Origin: Gammaproteobacteria bacterium | Lineage (GTDB): Bacteria; Pseudomonadota; Gammaproteobacteria; J113 | Assembly (NCBI GenBank): GCA_003694425.1 | Contig: RFJX01000056.1 | Location: forward strand, 1-11,912 | Length of the DNA stretch: 11,912 bases | Direction of reading: 5' to 3' | In this document: positions 1 to 10,769 of the stretch, piece after piece | How positions within the stretch are numbered: the stretch's first letter is position 1 | How the letters are laid out: every line of letters starts with the position of its first letter | The notes under the pieces: generated by a model | Told to the model about the DNA's origin: nothing | What the model saw: the letters and a program-made list of their open reading frames with translations, nothing else | The model's database searches: none | Program-made: the position numbers and the translations under genes

Positions 1-22
1 ATTCCCTGATCTCCGTGTTCAT
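1..22 (-). CDS. 5' end of a gene downstream of holA, possibly proA (partial)
   Basis: Reading leftward, an ATG at 22-20 opens M-N-T-E-I-R-E and then leaves the window. A GTG at 34-32 in the same frame is an alternative start. A purine-rich GGGTGA lies a short way upstream of the ATG. In several gammaproteobacteria the leuS-lptE-holA block is followed by proA (gamma-glutamyl phosphate reductase, proline synthesis), whose N-terminus often resembles this. Seven residues cannot identify a family, so the proA suggestion rests mainly on gene order. No symbol is assigned. Confidence 0.35.
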
Positions 23-57
23 CTCGCTGTTCACCCGGTTACTGTCTCCCCGCAGGC

Positions 58-1083
58 TCAGGCCACTGCCCTGAGCGGTCGTCCGGCGAGGGCCATCGCG
101 ATGGCCAGTGCGTGCTCCCACGGGTCGCCCGGGGCCGCCCCCTTCACCTGCCGTTCGAGTTCCCCCGCCGCCCGCAGCATGTGCCGCAGCATGGGGGGGT
201 CGTGGCGCCGCAGGGCGGCACCGACCAGCTGCTGCCGGCTGCTCCAGATGCCGTTCTCCCGGAACAGCTCCGCCTGCGGGCGTCCACCGCCGAGGCCGGC
301 CGCGATGCGGCACAGCGCGCGCAGCTCCCGGTTCAGCGCCCAGGCGAGGATCACCGGCTCCAGCCCCTCCGCCCGCAGGCCGGCATGGACCCTGGCCACC
401 CTCGCCGCATCGCCGGAGAGGGCGGCGTCCACCAGTTCGAACACGTCGAAGCGGGCGCTGTCTCCGACGCAGCGGCGCACCGCCTCGACATCCGCCTCGC
501 CGCCATCCAGCAGGAGGGCCAGCAGTTCCAACTCCTGCCGCGCCGCCAGCAGATTGCCCTCCACCCGCTCGGCAATCAGGGCGCAGGCGGCGGCATCGAG
601 CTTCAGTCCCAGGGCGGTGGCCCGCCTTCCGATCCAGCCCGGCAGCCGCTGCGGCGGCACCGGCCACACCTGCACCAGCGCCCCGGCCCGGTCGATGGCC
701 CGGCACCAGGCCGAGGAAAGGGCCTTGCGGTCCAGCCTGCCGCAGGTGATCAGCAGCAGATTGTCCGCCGGCGGGGCCTCGGCCCACGCCTTGAGGACCG
801 CGGCGCCCTCGCGTCCCGGCTTGCGCTCCCCCAGCCGCAGCTCGATCAGCCGGCGGCTGGCGAACAGCGACCTCACCTGGCCCTCTGCCGGCAGGGAACC
901 CCAGTCGAAACCGGGTTCCACGGTCAGCACGGCCCGTTCCTGATAACCCTGCCCCCGGGCCGCCTCGCGGACCGCGTCGGCGCATTCCAGCAGCTGCAGC
1001 GGCTCGTCACCGCTGATCAGCCAGATCGGCGGCAGTTCCCCGCGGGAGAGGAGAGCGGGCAGACGGGCCGGATCCAGCCGCAT
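58..1083 (-). CDS. holA: DNA polymerase III subunit delta
   Basis: This is the delta subunit of the clamp-loader complex. It opens the beta sliding clamp so that the clamp can be loaded on primed DNA during replication. The 341 residues match the family's usual length (E. coli has 343). Visible conserved stretches include IWLISGDEPLQLLE near residues 20-33 (a degenerate nucleotide-binding loop, since delta does not hydrolyse ATP), SLFASRRLIEL around 72-82, EGNLLAARQELELL in the middle and EPVILAWALNRELRAL in the C-terminal collar domain. The start codon shares one base with the lptE stop (TGATG at 1085-1081) and has no clear Shine-Dalgarno of its own, so translation is probably coupled to lptE. 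The fold extends from end to end with no gaps, and the identification is secure. Confidence 0.96.
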   Translation of the reverse strand: MRLDPARLPALLSRGELPPIWLISGDEPLQLLECADAVREAARGQGYQERAVLTVEPGFDWGSLPAEGQVRSLFASRRLIELRLGERKPGREGAAVLKAWAEAPPADNLLLITCGRLDRKALSSAWCRAIDRAGALVQVWPVPPQRLPGWIGRRATALGLKLDAAACALIAERVEGNLLAARQELELLALLLDGGEADVEAVRRCVGDSARFDVFELVDAALSGDAARVARVHAGLRAEGLEPVILAWALNRELRALCRIAAGLGGGRPQAELFRENGIWSSRQQLVGAALRRHDPPMLRHMLRAAGELERQVKGAAPGDPWEHALAIAMALAGRPLRAVA

Positions 1084-1580
1084 CAGCGGTTCAGGGCGCG
1101 CCGCACCATTCCCAGCACCGTGTCGGCCGACTCGCGCAGGATCTCCCTGTGCAGCTGGGATTCCTCGGCGCTCTTGCCCAGTACCGCGGTCTCGTCGAAC
1201 AGGTAGTCACGCAACTGCTCCAGAGACTGTCCGGGCAGCAGCTCCGTGTCCCCTCGCGTGGCCCTGACATTGGCCTGGTAGGCGATCTGGAACTCGCGGG
1301 CCTTGCCGGTATCGGGATCGACCGAGAGGACCCGCCGGTCGAACTGCTCGCCGCTGAGGGTGATGACCACATCGGCCCGCTCCCGATCCGCGGCCAGGGG
1401 GATGTCGCGCTGGCGCAGCAGGGCCCTGAGTTCGTTGCCGAGCATGGGGGCGCCGGCGGCATCCACGTAGATGCTCTCCACCGCCAGGGGAGGCTCGCCC
1501 TGGCCGCGCAGATGAAAGCCGCAACCGGCCAGGGCCAGCAGCAGGAACCACAGTGACCATCGCACGAGCTTCATCGGCAT
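1083..1580 (-). CDS. lptE: LPS-assembly lipoprotein LptE
   Basis: LptE is the outer-membrane lipoprotein that plugs the LptD barrel and helps insert lipopolysaccharide into the outer leaflet. The protein begins with a short basic region, a hydrophobic stretch and the lipobox LALAGC, so Cys20 is the expected lipidation site. The sequence CGFHLRG directly after it is typical of the family. The remaining 145 residues form the small periplasmic domain; at 165 residues the protein is a little shorter than E. coli LptE (about 190). Two starts are possible: ATG at 1580, with GGAG 12 bases upstream, or ATG at 1574, which has GGGGG at an 8-base spacing and gives a cleaner signal peptide. It lies 23 bases after leuS and overlaps holA by one base, the standard operon order. 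Confidence 0.93.
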   Translation of the reverse strand: MPMKLVRWSLWFLLLALAGCGFHLRGQGEPPLAVESIYVDAAGAPMLGNELRALLRQRDIPLAADRERADVVITLSGEQFDRRVLSVDPDTGKAREFQIAYQANVRATRGDTELLPGQSLEQLRDYLFDETAVLGKSAEESQLHREILRESADTVLGMVRRALNR

Positions 1581-1603
1581 ATCCCCCGGACTCTCCAGTT
1601 ACC

Positions 1604-4921
<3,318 letters not shown>

Positions 4922-4936
4922 AAACAGGGGAGCACC

Positions 4937-5410
4937 ATGAGCAGAGTCGAACCCGGCAGCAAGGTACCCGATTTCGAGGCCCGGGCCACCGGCGGCAAGA
5001 CCATCCGCCTGTCCGACCTGAAGGGACGCAATGTGGTCATCTATTTCTACCCGAAGGACAGCACCCCCGGCTGTACCCGGGAGGGGCAGGACTTCCGCGA
5101 CCACTACGCAGAGTTCCAGACCCTGGACACCGTGATCTTCGGCGTCTCCCGCGACAGCCTGGCCTCGCACGAGCGCTTCCGGGAGAAGCAGGGCTTCCCC
5201 TTCGACCTCATCTCCGATCCGGACGAGACGCTGTGCCGCCTGTTCGACGTGATCCAAGAGAAGAACATGTACGGCCGCAAGGTGATGGGGATCGTGCGCT
5301 CCACCTTCCTCATCGATCGGGAGGGGGTGCTCCGGCGCGAGTGGCGCAAGGTGAAGGTGCCGGGCCATGTCGAGGAGGTGCTGGCCGCCGTGCGCGAGCT
5401 TGAGGGCTGA
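4937..5410 (+). CDS. bcp: thioredoxin-dependent peroxiredoxin, Bcp/PrxQ family
   Basis: Bcp/PrxQ proteins are cytoplasmic peroxidases that reduce hydrogen peroxide and organic hydroperoxides. The 157 residues show the thioredoxin-like fold with YFYPKDSTPGCT, where Cys46 is the peroxidatic cysteine within the conserved T-P-G-C-T motif. The resolving cysteine found five residues later in E. coli Bcp is Gln51 here (CTREGQDF). The only other cysteine is Cys100 in DETLCRLF, so this is probably a one-Cys variant or one using Cys100 or an external thiol. The RSTFLIDREGVLRREW segment near the C-terminus is typical. GGGGAG at 4927-4932 provides the ribosome site, four bases before the ATG. It lies 15 bases after the gcvR-like gene and 10 bases before the PhoH gene, so it is probably co-transcribed with both. 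Confidence 0.93.
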   Translation: MSRVEPGSKVPDFEARATGGKTIRLSDLKGRNVVIYFYPKDSTPGCTREGQDFRDHYAEFQTLDTVIFGVSRDSLASHERFREKQGFPFDLISDPDETLCRLFDVIQEKNMYGRKVMGIVRSTFLIDREGVLRREWRKVKVPGHVEEVLAAVRELEG

Positions 5411-5420
5411 TGCTCCTCGC

Positions 5421-6827
5421 ATGACCGACACCACAACCCGCCTGTTCGTGCTGGACACCAACGTCCTGATGCACGACCCCGCCGCCCTGTTCCGTTTCCA
5501 GGAGCACGACCTGTTCCTGCCGATGGTGGTGCTGGAGGAGCTCGACAACGCCAAGCGCGGCGTCTCCGAGGTCTCGCGCAACGCCCGCCAGGTGAGCCGC
5601 TTCCTCGACCAGCTCGTCAGCGGCGCCGACCGCAGCCGGATCGAGCAGGGCCTGCCCCTGCCCGCGCCGGGCAACGGCACCGCCGCGGGCTGCGCCCCGG
5701 GCGGGAGGCTCTACCTGCAGACCCGTGACCTGCAGGCCGCCCTGCCCGAGACCATGCCCGGCAACAAACCGGACAACACCATCCTCACCACGGTCATGGC
5801 CCTGAGCGAGGCCCAACCCGGACGCGAGGTGGTGCTGGTGTCGAAGGACATCAACCTGCGCATCAAGGCCCGGGTGCTGGGACTGCAGGCGGAGGACTAC
5901 TACAACGACAAGGTCCTGGACGACGCCAGCCTGCTCTACTCCGGGATCGCCCGGCTGGAAGAGGGGTTCTGGGAGGACCATGGCCAGGACCTCGCGGTGA
6001 CCCGCGACGAGGGGCGCACCCTCTACCGGCTGCGCGGGGAGCTGGTGGAAAACGCCCATCCGAACCTCTGCGTCTACACGGAAAGCGGCAACGGCTTCGA
6101 GGGGATCATCCGTTCCACGGGCCCCGGCGAGACCCTGCTGGAGCCGGTCCGGGACTACCGGAGCGAGCACAACAGCGTCTGGGGGATCCAGGCGCGCAAC
6201 CGGGAGCAGAACTTCGCCCTCAACCTGCTGATGGACCCGGAGGTGGACTTCGTCACCCTGCTGGGCACCGCCGGCACCGGCAAGACCCTGCTGGCGCTGG
6301 CCGCGGGGCTGGCCCAGACCATGGACATGAAGCGCTACCGCGAGATCGTCATGACCCGGGTCACGGTGCCGGTGGGCGAGGACATCGGTTTCCTCCCCGG
6401 CACCGAAGAGGAGAAGATGACCCCCTGGATGGGGGCCCTGATGGACAACCTGGAGGTGCTGACCCAGTCCGAGATGGGCGGCGAGTGGTGCCGCGAGGTG
6501 ACCAACGAGCTGCTGCAGAAGCGGATCAAGATCCGCTCGCTCAACTTCATGCGCGGGCGCACCTTCCTCAACCGCTACCTGATCATCGACGAGGCCCAGA
6601 ACCTGACCCCGAAGCAGATGAAGACCCTGGTCACCCGCGCCGGCCCCGGCACCAAGCTTGTGTGCCTGGGCAACATCGCCCAGATCGACACCCCCTATCT
6701 GTCCGAGACCACCTCCGGCCTCACCTATGTGGTGGACCGCTTCAAGGAGTGGCCCCACAGCGGCCACGTCATCCTCACCCGGGGCGAGCGCTCGCGGCTG
6801 GCCGATCACGCCTCCGAGGTGCTCTGA
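5421..6827 (+). CDS. PIN domain-PhoH ATPase fusion (YlaK/PhoH2 type)
   Basis: The 468-residue protein fuses an N-terminal PIN nuclease domain (about 7-150) to a C-terminal PhoH ATPase domain (about 235-460). PIN acidic residues are visible: Asp12 in LDTNVL, Glu39/Glu40 in VVLEELDNAKRG, Asp118 in DNTILTTV and Asp143 in VSKDINL. The ATPase half shows Walker A GTAGTGKT at 282-289 and Walker B LIIDEAQ at 387-393. Proteins of this architecture (PhoH2) have been reported as RNA helicase/ribonucleases in mycobacteria; the role here is inferred as RNA processing. The start at 5421 was chosen because the PIN beta-strand begins directly after it; an open extension upstream overlaps bcp and shows no family features. 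There is no antitoxin-like small gene directly upstream, unlike the reported phoAT-phoH2 loci. The gap to bcp is 10 bases. Confidence 0.92.
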   Translation: MTDTTTRLFVLDTNVLMHDPAALFRFQEHDLFLPMVVLEELDNAKRGVSEVSRNARQVSRFLDQLVSGADRSRIEQGLPLPAPGNGTAAGCAPGGRLYLQTRDLQAALPETMPGNKPDNTILTTVMALSEAQPGREVVLVSKDINLRIKARVLGLQAEDYYNDKVLDDASLLYSGIARLEEGFWEDHGQDLAVTRDEGRTLYRLRGELVENAHPNLCVYTESGNGFEGIIRSTGPGETLLEPVRDYRSEHNSVWGIQARNREQNFALNLLMDPEVDFVTLLGTAGTGKTLLALAAGLAQTMDMKRYREIVMTRVTVPVGEDIGFLPGTEEEKMTPWMGALMDNLEVLTQSEMGGEWCREVTNELLQKRIKIRSLNFMRGRTFLNRYLIIDEAQNLTPKQMKTLVTRAGPGTKLVCLGNIAQIDTPYLSETTSGLTYVVDRFKEWPHSGHVILTRGERSRLADHASEVL

Positions 6828-6857
6828 GCCACCCGCGGCGCGTAATTCTGGCTCGGC

Positions 6858-6894
6858 CTCTGCGCACCCTCTATCCTGAAGGGATGAGGCAGAG
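6858..6894. other. imperfect hairpin between the PhoH gene and the transporter gene
   Basis: CTCTG (6858-6862) can pair with CAGAG (6890-6894), and inside it CCTC and TCC pair with GAGG and GGG across small internal loops. No run of T follows on either strand, so it is not a standard intrinsic terminator. It lies in the 103-base gap after phoH; it could be an attenuator or mRNA-processing structure, or chance. Confidence 0.2.
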
Positions 6895-6930
6895 AACCCT
6901 TCCATCCTGCCGCCGCCGGGCGCGACCACC

Positions 6931-8745
6931 ATGCTGAAGCGAGTACTGCTGCCTTCGATCTTCCTGATCCTGACCTGGGGCTTCTGGATCAGCCCCGACT
7001 TCAAGCAGATCGCCGCCGGCGTCGCCATCTTCCTGTTCGGCATGCTGTCGCTGGAGGAGGGTTTCCGCGCCTTCACCGGGGGATTGCTGGAGCAATTGTT
7101 GCGCCGGACCACCGACCGGCTGTGGAAGGCCCTCGGCTTCGGCATCGTCACCACCACCCTGATGCAGTCCTCCTCGCTGGTGTCGGTGATCACCATCTCC
7201 TTTCTCAGCGCCGGACTCATCGGCCTGGGCTCCGGCATCGGGATCATCTTCGGCGCCAATCTGGGCACCACTACCGGGGCGTGGCTGATCGCCGGCTTCG
7301 GCCTCAAGGTGGAGATCTCGGCCTGGGCCATGCCCATGCTGGTGTTCGGCGTGATCCTGCTGTTCCAGCAGTCGCGCTCACTCAAGGGCATCGGCTATGT
7401 CCTCACCGGGCTGGGCTTCCTGTTCCTTGGCATCCACTACATGAAGGAGGGCTTCGAGGCCTTCCGCGACGGTATCGACCTGAGCCGGTTCGCCGTCACC
7501 GGTTACGCCGGGGTCTTCCTCTACACCGCCCTGGGGATCCTCGCCACCGTCGTCATGCAGTCCAGCCACGCCACCCTGGTGCTCACCCTCACCGCGCTGG
7601 GGGCCGGTCAGATCGGTTACGAGAACGCCCTGGCGCTGGCCATAGGCGCCAACGTCGGCACCACCATCACCGCGATCATCGGCTCCATGGGCGCCAATGA
7701 GCAGGGGAAGCGCCTGGCGCTGGCCCATCTGCTCTTCAATCTGGTCACCGGAGCGATCGCCATCGTCTTCATCTACCAGATGGTGGAGGCGGTGGAGGTC
7801 ATCAGCTCCGCCCTGGGGATCGCGCCGGACGACCACACCCTGAAGCTGGCGGTGTTCCACACCCTGTTCAACCTGATCGGGGTGGCGGTGATGCTGCCCT
7901 TCGTCAGCCACCTGGTGAATCTCCTGACCCGGCTGATCCGGCCGCAGGTGGTGGACACCACCCGGCCGCGTCATCTGGACGAGGCGGCGCTGGAGTTCCC
8001 CGACACCGCGGTAGAGGTAATCCGCAAGGAGAGCCTGCACGTATTCGACAACGCACTGCCCATCATGGTCCAGGGACTGGGCCTGCCGCTGGCGGCGCTG
8101 GCCCCGGGCAGCGATCCGGAAGGGATCGCCCGCCGGCAGAGGGTGCCGGTACAGATCGACATGGAGGCGGCCTACCGCAAAGCGGTCAAACCGCTCTACA
8201 GCGCCATCATCGCCTTCATCAGCAAGGCCTCCCTGGAACCGCAGATGGAGCAGTCGGCGGCGCTGCACTGGCTGCGCAAGGCGGTGCAGGGCATCGTCGA
8301 GGCGCTCAAGGACATCAAGCACATGCAGAAGAACCTGAACCGCTATCTGCTCTCGGACAACCGCCATATCCGGGCCGAATACGACAAGATCCGGATCACC
8401 CTTGCCGTGCTCCTCCAGGAGCTGAAACAGCTCCGGGAACGGGACGACCCGCAGGAGGCCGCCACGGTCCTGGGCGCCTTGAGGCGGACCATCGACCAGT
8501 TCGATGACGAGATCAACCGGGATACGGTACGGTTGATCCGCGAGGGTCTTATCACCCCGCAGATGGGGAGCTCACTGATGAACGACAGTGCCTATGCCTA
8601 CGATACCGCGCAGCACCTGATCGAGACCGGCGAGACCCTGTTCGTGGTGCGCTCCCCGCGGATGGAGCCGGAGCAGCGGCAGGTGCTGCTGGAACCGAAA
8701 GAGGGACTGGAGTCGGGCGGTATCACAGGAGGCATGCCGGAATGA
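6931..8745 (+). CDS. Na+/phosphate cotransporter family protein with PhoU-like C-terminal domain
   Basis: This 604-residue inner-membrane protein belongs to the NptA/YjbB-type Na/Pi cotransporter II family, which moves phosphate with sodium (in E. coli, YjbB promotes phosphate export). The family's inverted repeat is visible: LMQSSSLVSV (QSSS at 79-82) followed by GANLGTTTGA from 108, and again VMQSSHATLV (QSSH at 210-213) followed by GANVGTTITA from 239. Hydrophobic membrane segments fill roughly residues 1-325. From about 345 to 590 the protein is soluble, helical and PhoU-like. Transport direction cannot be read from sequence. The ATG at 6931 follows a weak ribosome site. Its stop overlaps the next small gene by ATGA. 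The 103-base gap from phoH leaves it unclear whether it shares that operon. Confidence 0.9.
   Translation: MLKRVLLPSIFLILTWGFWISPDFKQIAAGVAIFLFGMLSLEEGFRAFTGGLLEQLLRRTTDRLWKALGFGIVTTTLMQSSSLVSVITISFLSAGLIGLGSGIGIIFGANLGTTTGAWLIAGFGLKVEISAWAMPMLVFGVILLFQQSRSLKGIGYVLTGLGFLFLGIHYMKEGFEAFRDGIDLSRFAVTGYAGVFLYTALGILATVVMQSSHATLVLTLTALGAGQIGYENALALAIGANVGTTITAIIGSMGANEQGKRLALAHLLFNLVTGAIAIVFIYQMVEAVEVISSALGIAPDDHTLKLAVFHTLFNLIGVAVMLPFVSHLVNLLTRLIRPQVVDTTRPRHLDEAALEFPDTAVEVIRKESLHVFDNALPIMVQGLGLPLAALAPGSDPEGIARRQRVPVQIDMEAAYRKAVKPLYSAIIAFISKASLEPQMEQSAALHWLRKAVQGIVEALKDIKHMQKNLNRYLLSDNRHIRAEYDKIRITLAVLLQELKQLRERDDPQEAATVLGALRRTIDQFDDEINRDTVRLIREGLITPQMGSSLMNDSAYAYDTAQHLIETGETLFVVRSPRMEPEQRQVLLEPKEGLESGGITGGMPE
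8728..8732 (+). promoter_or_regulatory. strong Shine-Dalgarno for the small basic protein gene
   Basis: GGAGG lies nine bases before the ATG at 8742, inside the last codons of the transporter gene. This is one of the clearest ribosome sites in the window. Together with the ATGA overlap it supports the small downstream gene as real and translated. Confidence 0.6.
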
Positions 8746-9002
8746 AGACCAGGAAACTGCTGAAGAAGCTCCAGGCCTTTTTCTCGCTCAAGGAACACCG
8801 GCAGCGCAAGCGTCGCGAACGCCTGCGGCGGCTGCTGAAGAAACTGCGGGCCAGGGAGCGGAAGCTGGATCGGAAGCTGGAGCGGGAAAAGCGCCGCCGG
8901 CATCGCAAACTGCTGCTGAACGAGCTGGAGGTCCTGCGCGAGCAGGAGGCGCGGGCGAGGGCGCTGCTCGAGGCTATCGATTCCCCGCCCCCTGACGGCT
9001 GA
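8742..9002 (+). CDS. small, very basic, predicted coiled-coil protein of unknown function
   Basis: I do not recognise this 86-residue protein. Residues 2-56 are dominated by Lys and Arg: 32 of all 86 residues are K or R against 13 D or E, a net charge of about +19. Leucines recur at helical spacing, as in LLKKLRARERKL and RKLEREK. From residue 57 the helix turns mixed-charge (LLLNELEVLREQEARARALL) and ends in a proline-rich tail. There is no signal peptide or membrane segment. The start overlaps the transporter stop by ATGA with a good ribosome site, so it is probably made with the transporter and may bind its cytoplasmic PhoU-like domain, RNA, DNA or acidic phospholipid. All of these roles are inference. 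Its 3' end overlaps the restored tail of the convergent nitroreductase gene by 29 bases. Confidence 0.7.
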   Translation: MKTRKLLKKLQAFFSLKEHRQRKRRERLRRLLKKLRARERKLDRKLEREKRRRHRKLLLNELEVLREQEARARALLEAIDSPPPDG

Positions 9003-9625
9003 GCCAGCCGGGCCTGGCCGAGAAGGAGTTCTCGTACACCAGCTCTTCCAGCGGGAGCTGGCCGGGCTTGGGCCAGGGCTCGGCGGTGCGTCGGCCCACC
9101 GCGACCATCGGCCCCATGACGTGGTCCTCCGGCAGGCCGGATCAGATCCGCCACCGCCTCGATGTCGAATCCGATCATCGGGCAGGTGTCGTAGCCCAGC
9201 TCCTGCGCCGCCAGCATCAGGGTCTGCATGGCCAACCCGATGGACCGTTGCGCCTCGTCCCGCTGGAGCCATTCACGCCCCTCGTGGAATGGCCCCATCC
9301 ACGAGACCAGCAGCTCAGCCACCTCCTTCGGGGCATTGGCCCAGTAGCGCTGCGGGTCCTTCTTCCACGCCAGCACATCGGCGGTGAAGAGGACCAGCAG
9401 GGAGGCATCGGTGATCTGCGCCTGGTCGTTGCCGAACTCCTCCCGGATCCGGCGGCGCAGTGCCGGGTCGCGGAGGATCACGAAGCGCCAGTGCTGGATG
9501 TTGAAACTGGTCGGTGCCTGGATGGTCGCTTCCAGCAGCCTGCGCTCCTCCTCCGGGGTGAGCCGGTGCTCGGGGTCGAAGTGCTTGATCGCGCGCCGGC
9601 GATAGATGGCCTCGATGACGTTCAT
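8974..9625 (-). CDS. nitroreductase family protein, with an apparent frameshift near 9136
   Basis: This is an FMN-dependent oxidoreductase of the nitroreductase superfamily, which uses NAD(P)H to reduce nitro compounds, quinones or enals; the substrate cannot be assigned. The first 163 residues are normal: RRRAIKHFDP at 9-18 and APTSFNIQHWRFVILRDP around 37-54 match FMN-contact regions, and GYDTCPMIGFDIEAVADLIR ends at 9137. One extra base (about 9136) then throws the frame out. Skipping it gives LPEDHVMGPMVAVGRRT and ELVYENSFSARPGW, ending at TAG 8976-8974, for 216 residues, a usual family length. As written, the protein instead runs to 8723 with an unrelated Arg/Ser-rich tail antisense to the small basic gene. 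The start overlaps the AI-2E gene stop by ATGA, and GGAGG (9640-9636) sits 10 bases upstream. Confidence 0.88.
9135..9139 (-). other. frameshift point in the nitroreductase gene
   Basis: After the codons for L-I-R (9145-9137) an additional C (complement of G at 9136) separates them from the in-family continuation LPEDH, which starts at 9135. Deleting one base restores 53 further family-like residues and a stop. The context CGGCCTGCC is GC-rich but not a homopolymer. Together with the leuS lesion this is the second indel in 12 kb. Confidence 0.8.
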
Positions 9626-10701
9626 GCCGCCTGTCCCTCCGTCGGTTGCGGTGATTCAGGGCGCGGCCAGGCGTTGAGGATGGCCTTGACCAGGGTCGCC
9701 AGCGGGATGGCGAAGAAGACCCCCCAGAAGCCCCAGAAGCCGCCGAAGATGAGGATGGCGAGGATGATCGCCACCGGATGCAGATTGACCGCCTCGGAGA
9801 AGAGCAGCGGCACCAGCACGTTGCCGTCGAGGGCCTGGATCACCAGATAGGCCCCCATCAGCCAGCCGAACTCCGCGCTCAGGCCCCACTGGAAGAAGGC
9901 CACCAGCGCGACCGGCAGCGTCACCACCGTGGCGCCGATGTAGGGGATGATCACCGACAGCCCCACCAGCAGCCCCAGCAGGGAGGCGTAGCGCAGCTCG
10001 AACCAGGCAAAGGTCAGGTAGGAAACCCCGCCGACGATGATGATCTCGTAGATCTTGCCGCGCACGTAATTGCCCATCTGCTGGTCCATCTCGCGCGCCA
10101 CCCGGAGCAGGAGCGAGTGCTCCCGTGGCAGATAGTGACCGACCCAGGCCATCAGCTTCTCCTTGTCCTTGAGGAAGAAGAAGACCAGCAATGGCACCAG
10201 GATCAGGTAGACCAGGACCGTGATGAGCACGGGGATGGAGGCGAGGGAGATCGAGAGGATGCTCTGTCCCAGCTCGGTCATCGCCTTCTTCAGCGCCCCG
10301 ATGAGCTGGTCGATCTGCGCCTCGGTGACGAACTGGGGGTACTGCTCCGGCAGGCGTTCCAGCAGGTGGCGTCCGTTGTTGATCATGCTGGGCAGCTCCT
10401 GCACGAACTGGCTGAGCTGGCGCATCACCACCGGCATGAGACCGACCACCAGAAACAGGAGAAAGGCCATGAAGATCAGGAAGACCAGCCATACGGCGGG
10501 CAGCCTCGGCAGCCCCCAGCGCTGCAACCGCGCCACCGCCCCTTCCAGCAGATAGGCGATAACCAGGGCCGCCAGCGCCGGCGCGAGCATCTTGCCCATG
10601 CCGATCACGATGGCGAAGGAGAGGATGACGAAGACCGCCAGCAGGATGGCCTGGGGGTCGGAGAAGTTGCGTGTGTACCAGTCCCGGAAAAACTGTATCA
10701 T
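9622..10701 (-). CDS. AI-2E family transporter / PerM-like membrane protein
   Basis: This 359-residue polytopic inner-membrane protein is of the AI-2E exporter (PerM/YdiK/TqsA) superfamily. Members include AI-2 exporters and Na+/H+ antiporters, so the substrate is unknown. Hydrophobic pairs lie at about 17-50 and 69-91. A soluble periplasmic-like loop spans 92-148. Further membrane segments at 150-178 lead into the family motif FFFLKDKEKL, and more follow at 217-272, 277-295 and 308-342. IIPYIGATVVTLPVAL near 251-266 and LDGNVLVPLLFSEAVNLHP near 291-309 are strong family signatures. The length is typical. The ATG at 10701 has only a weak ribosome site. The gene is translationally coupled by ATGA (9625-9622) to the nitroreductase downstream. 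A possible promoter lies about 70-100 bases upstream. Confidence 0.92.
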   Translation of the reverse strand: MIQFFRDWYTRNFSDPQAILLAVFVILSFAIVIGMGKMLAPALAALVIAYLLEGAVARLQRWGLPRLPAVWLVFLIFMAFLLFLVVGLMPVVMRQLSQFVQELPSMINNGRHLLERLPEQYPQFVTEAQIDQLIGALKKAMTELGQSILSISLASIPVLITVLVYLILVPLLVFFFLKDKEKLMAWVGHYLPREHSLLLRVAREMDQQMGNYVRGKIYEIIIVGGVSYLTFAWFELRYASLLGLLVGLSVIIPYIGATVVTLPVALVAFFQWGLSAEFGWLMGAYLVIQALDGNVLVPLLFSEAVNLHPVAIILAILIFGGFWGFWGVFFAIPLATLVKAILNAWPRPESPQPTEGQAA

Positions 10702-10769
10702 TGGCCTGTAGTGACTTGATCCTCAGGGAGAAAGGGGTCCGGGGAAACGGCCGCCGGTGCGCCAGACAG

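Noticed and set aside
5367..5420. Upstream extension of the PhoH protein to 5367
   Set aside because: The extra 18 residues overlap bcp in another frame and have no similarity to PIN-PhoH proteins. The ATG at 5421 precedes the PIN strand directly.
6858..6894. Rho-independent terminator after the PhoH gene
   Set aside because: The stem has internal loops and is not followed by a T-run on either strand.
5310..7391. A 693-codon open frame on the minus strand, antisense to the PhoH and transporter genes
   Set aside because: It is opposite well-supported genes with conserved motifs, its translation is low complexity and unlike any family, and long antisense open frames are expected in GC-rich DNA.
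7378..8367. A 329-codon minus-strand open frame opposite the Na/Pi transporter
   Set aside because: It has no recognisable domain or ribosome site and is antisense to a well-supported gene.
8723..9132. The Arg/Ser-rich C-terminal extension of the nitroreductase as a real novel domain
   Set aside because: It arises only after the one-base shift. The alternative frame restores family sequence and a stop at 8974, and the extension is the antisense of the small basic gene.
9778..10719. A 313-codon plus-strand open frame rich in His, Gln and Asp opposite the AI-2E gene
   Set aside because: The composition is the complement of hydrophobic codons in the membrane protein, which is typical of a shadow frame.
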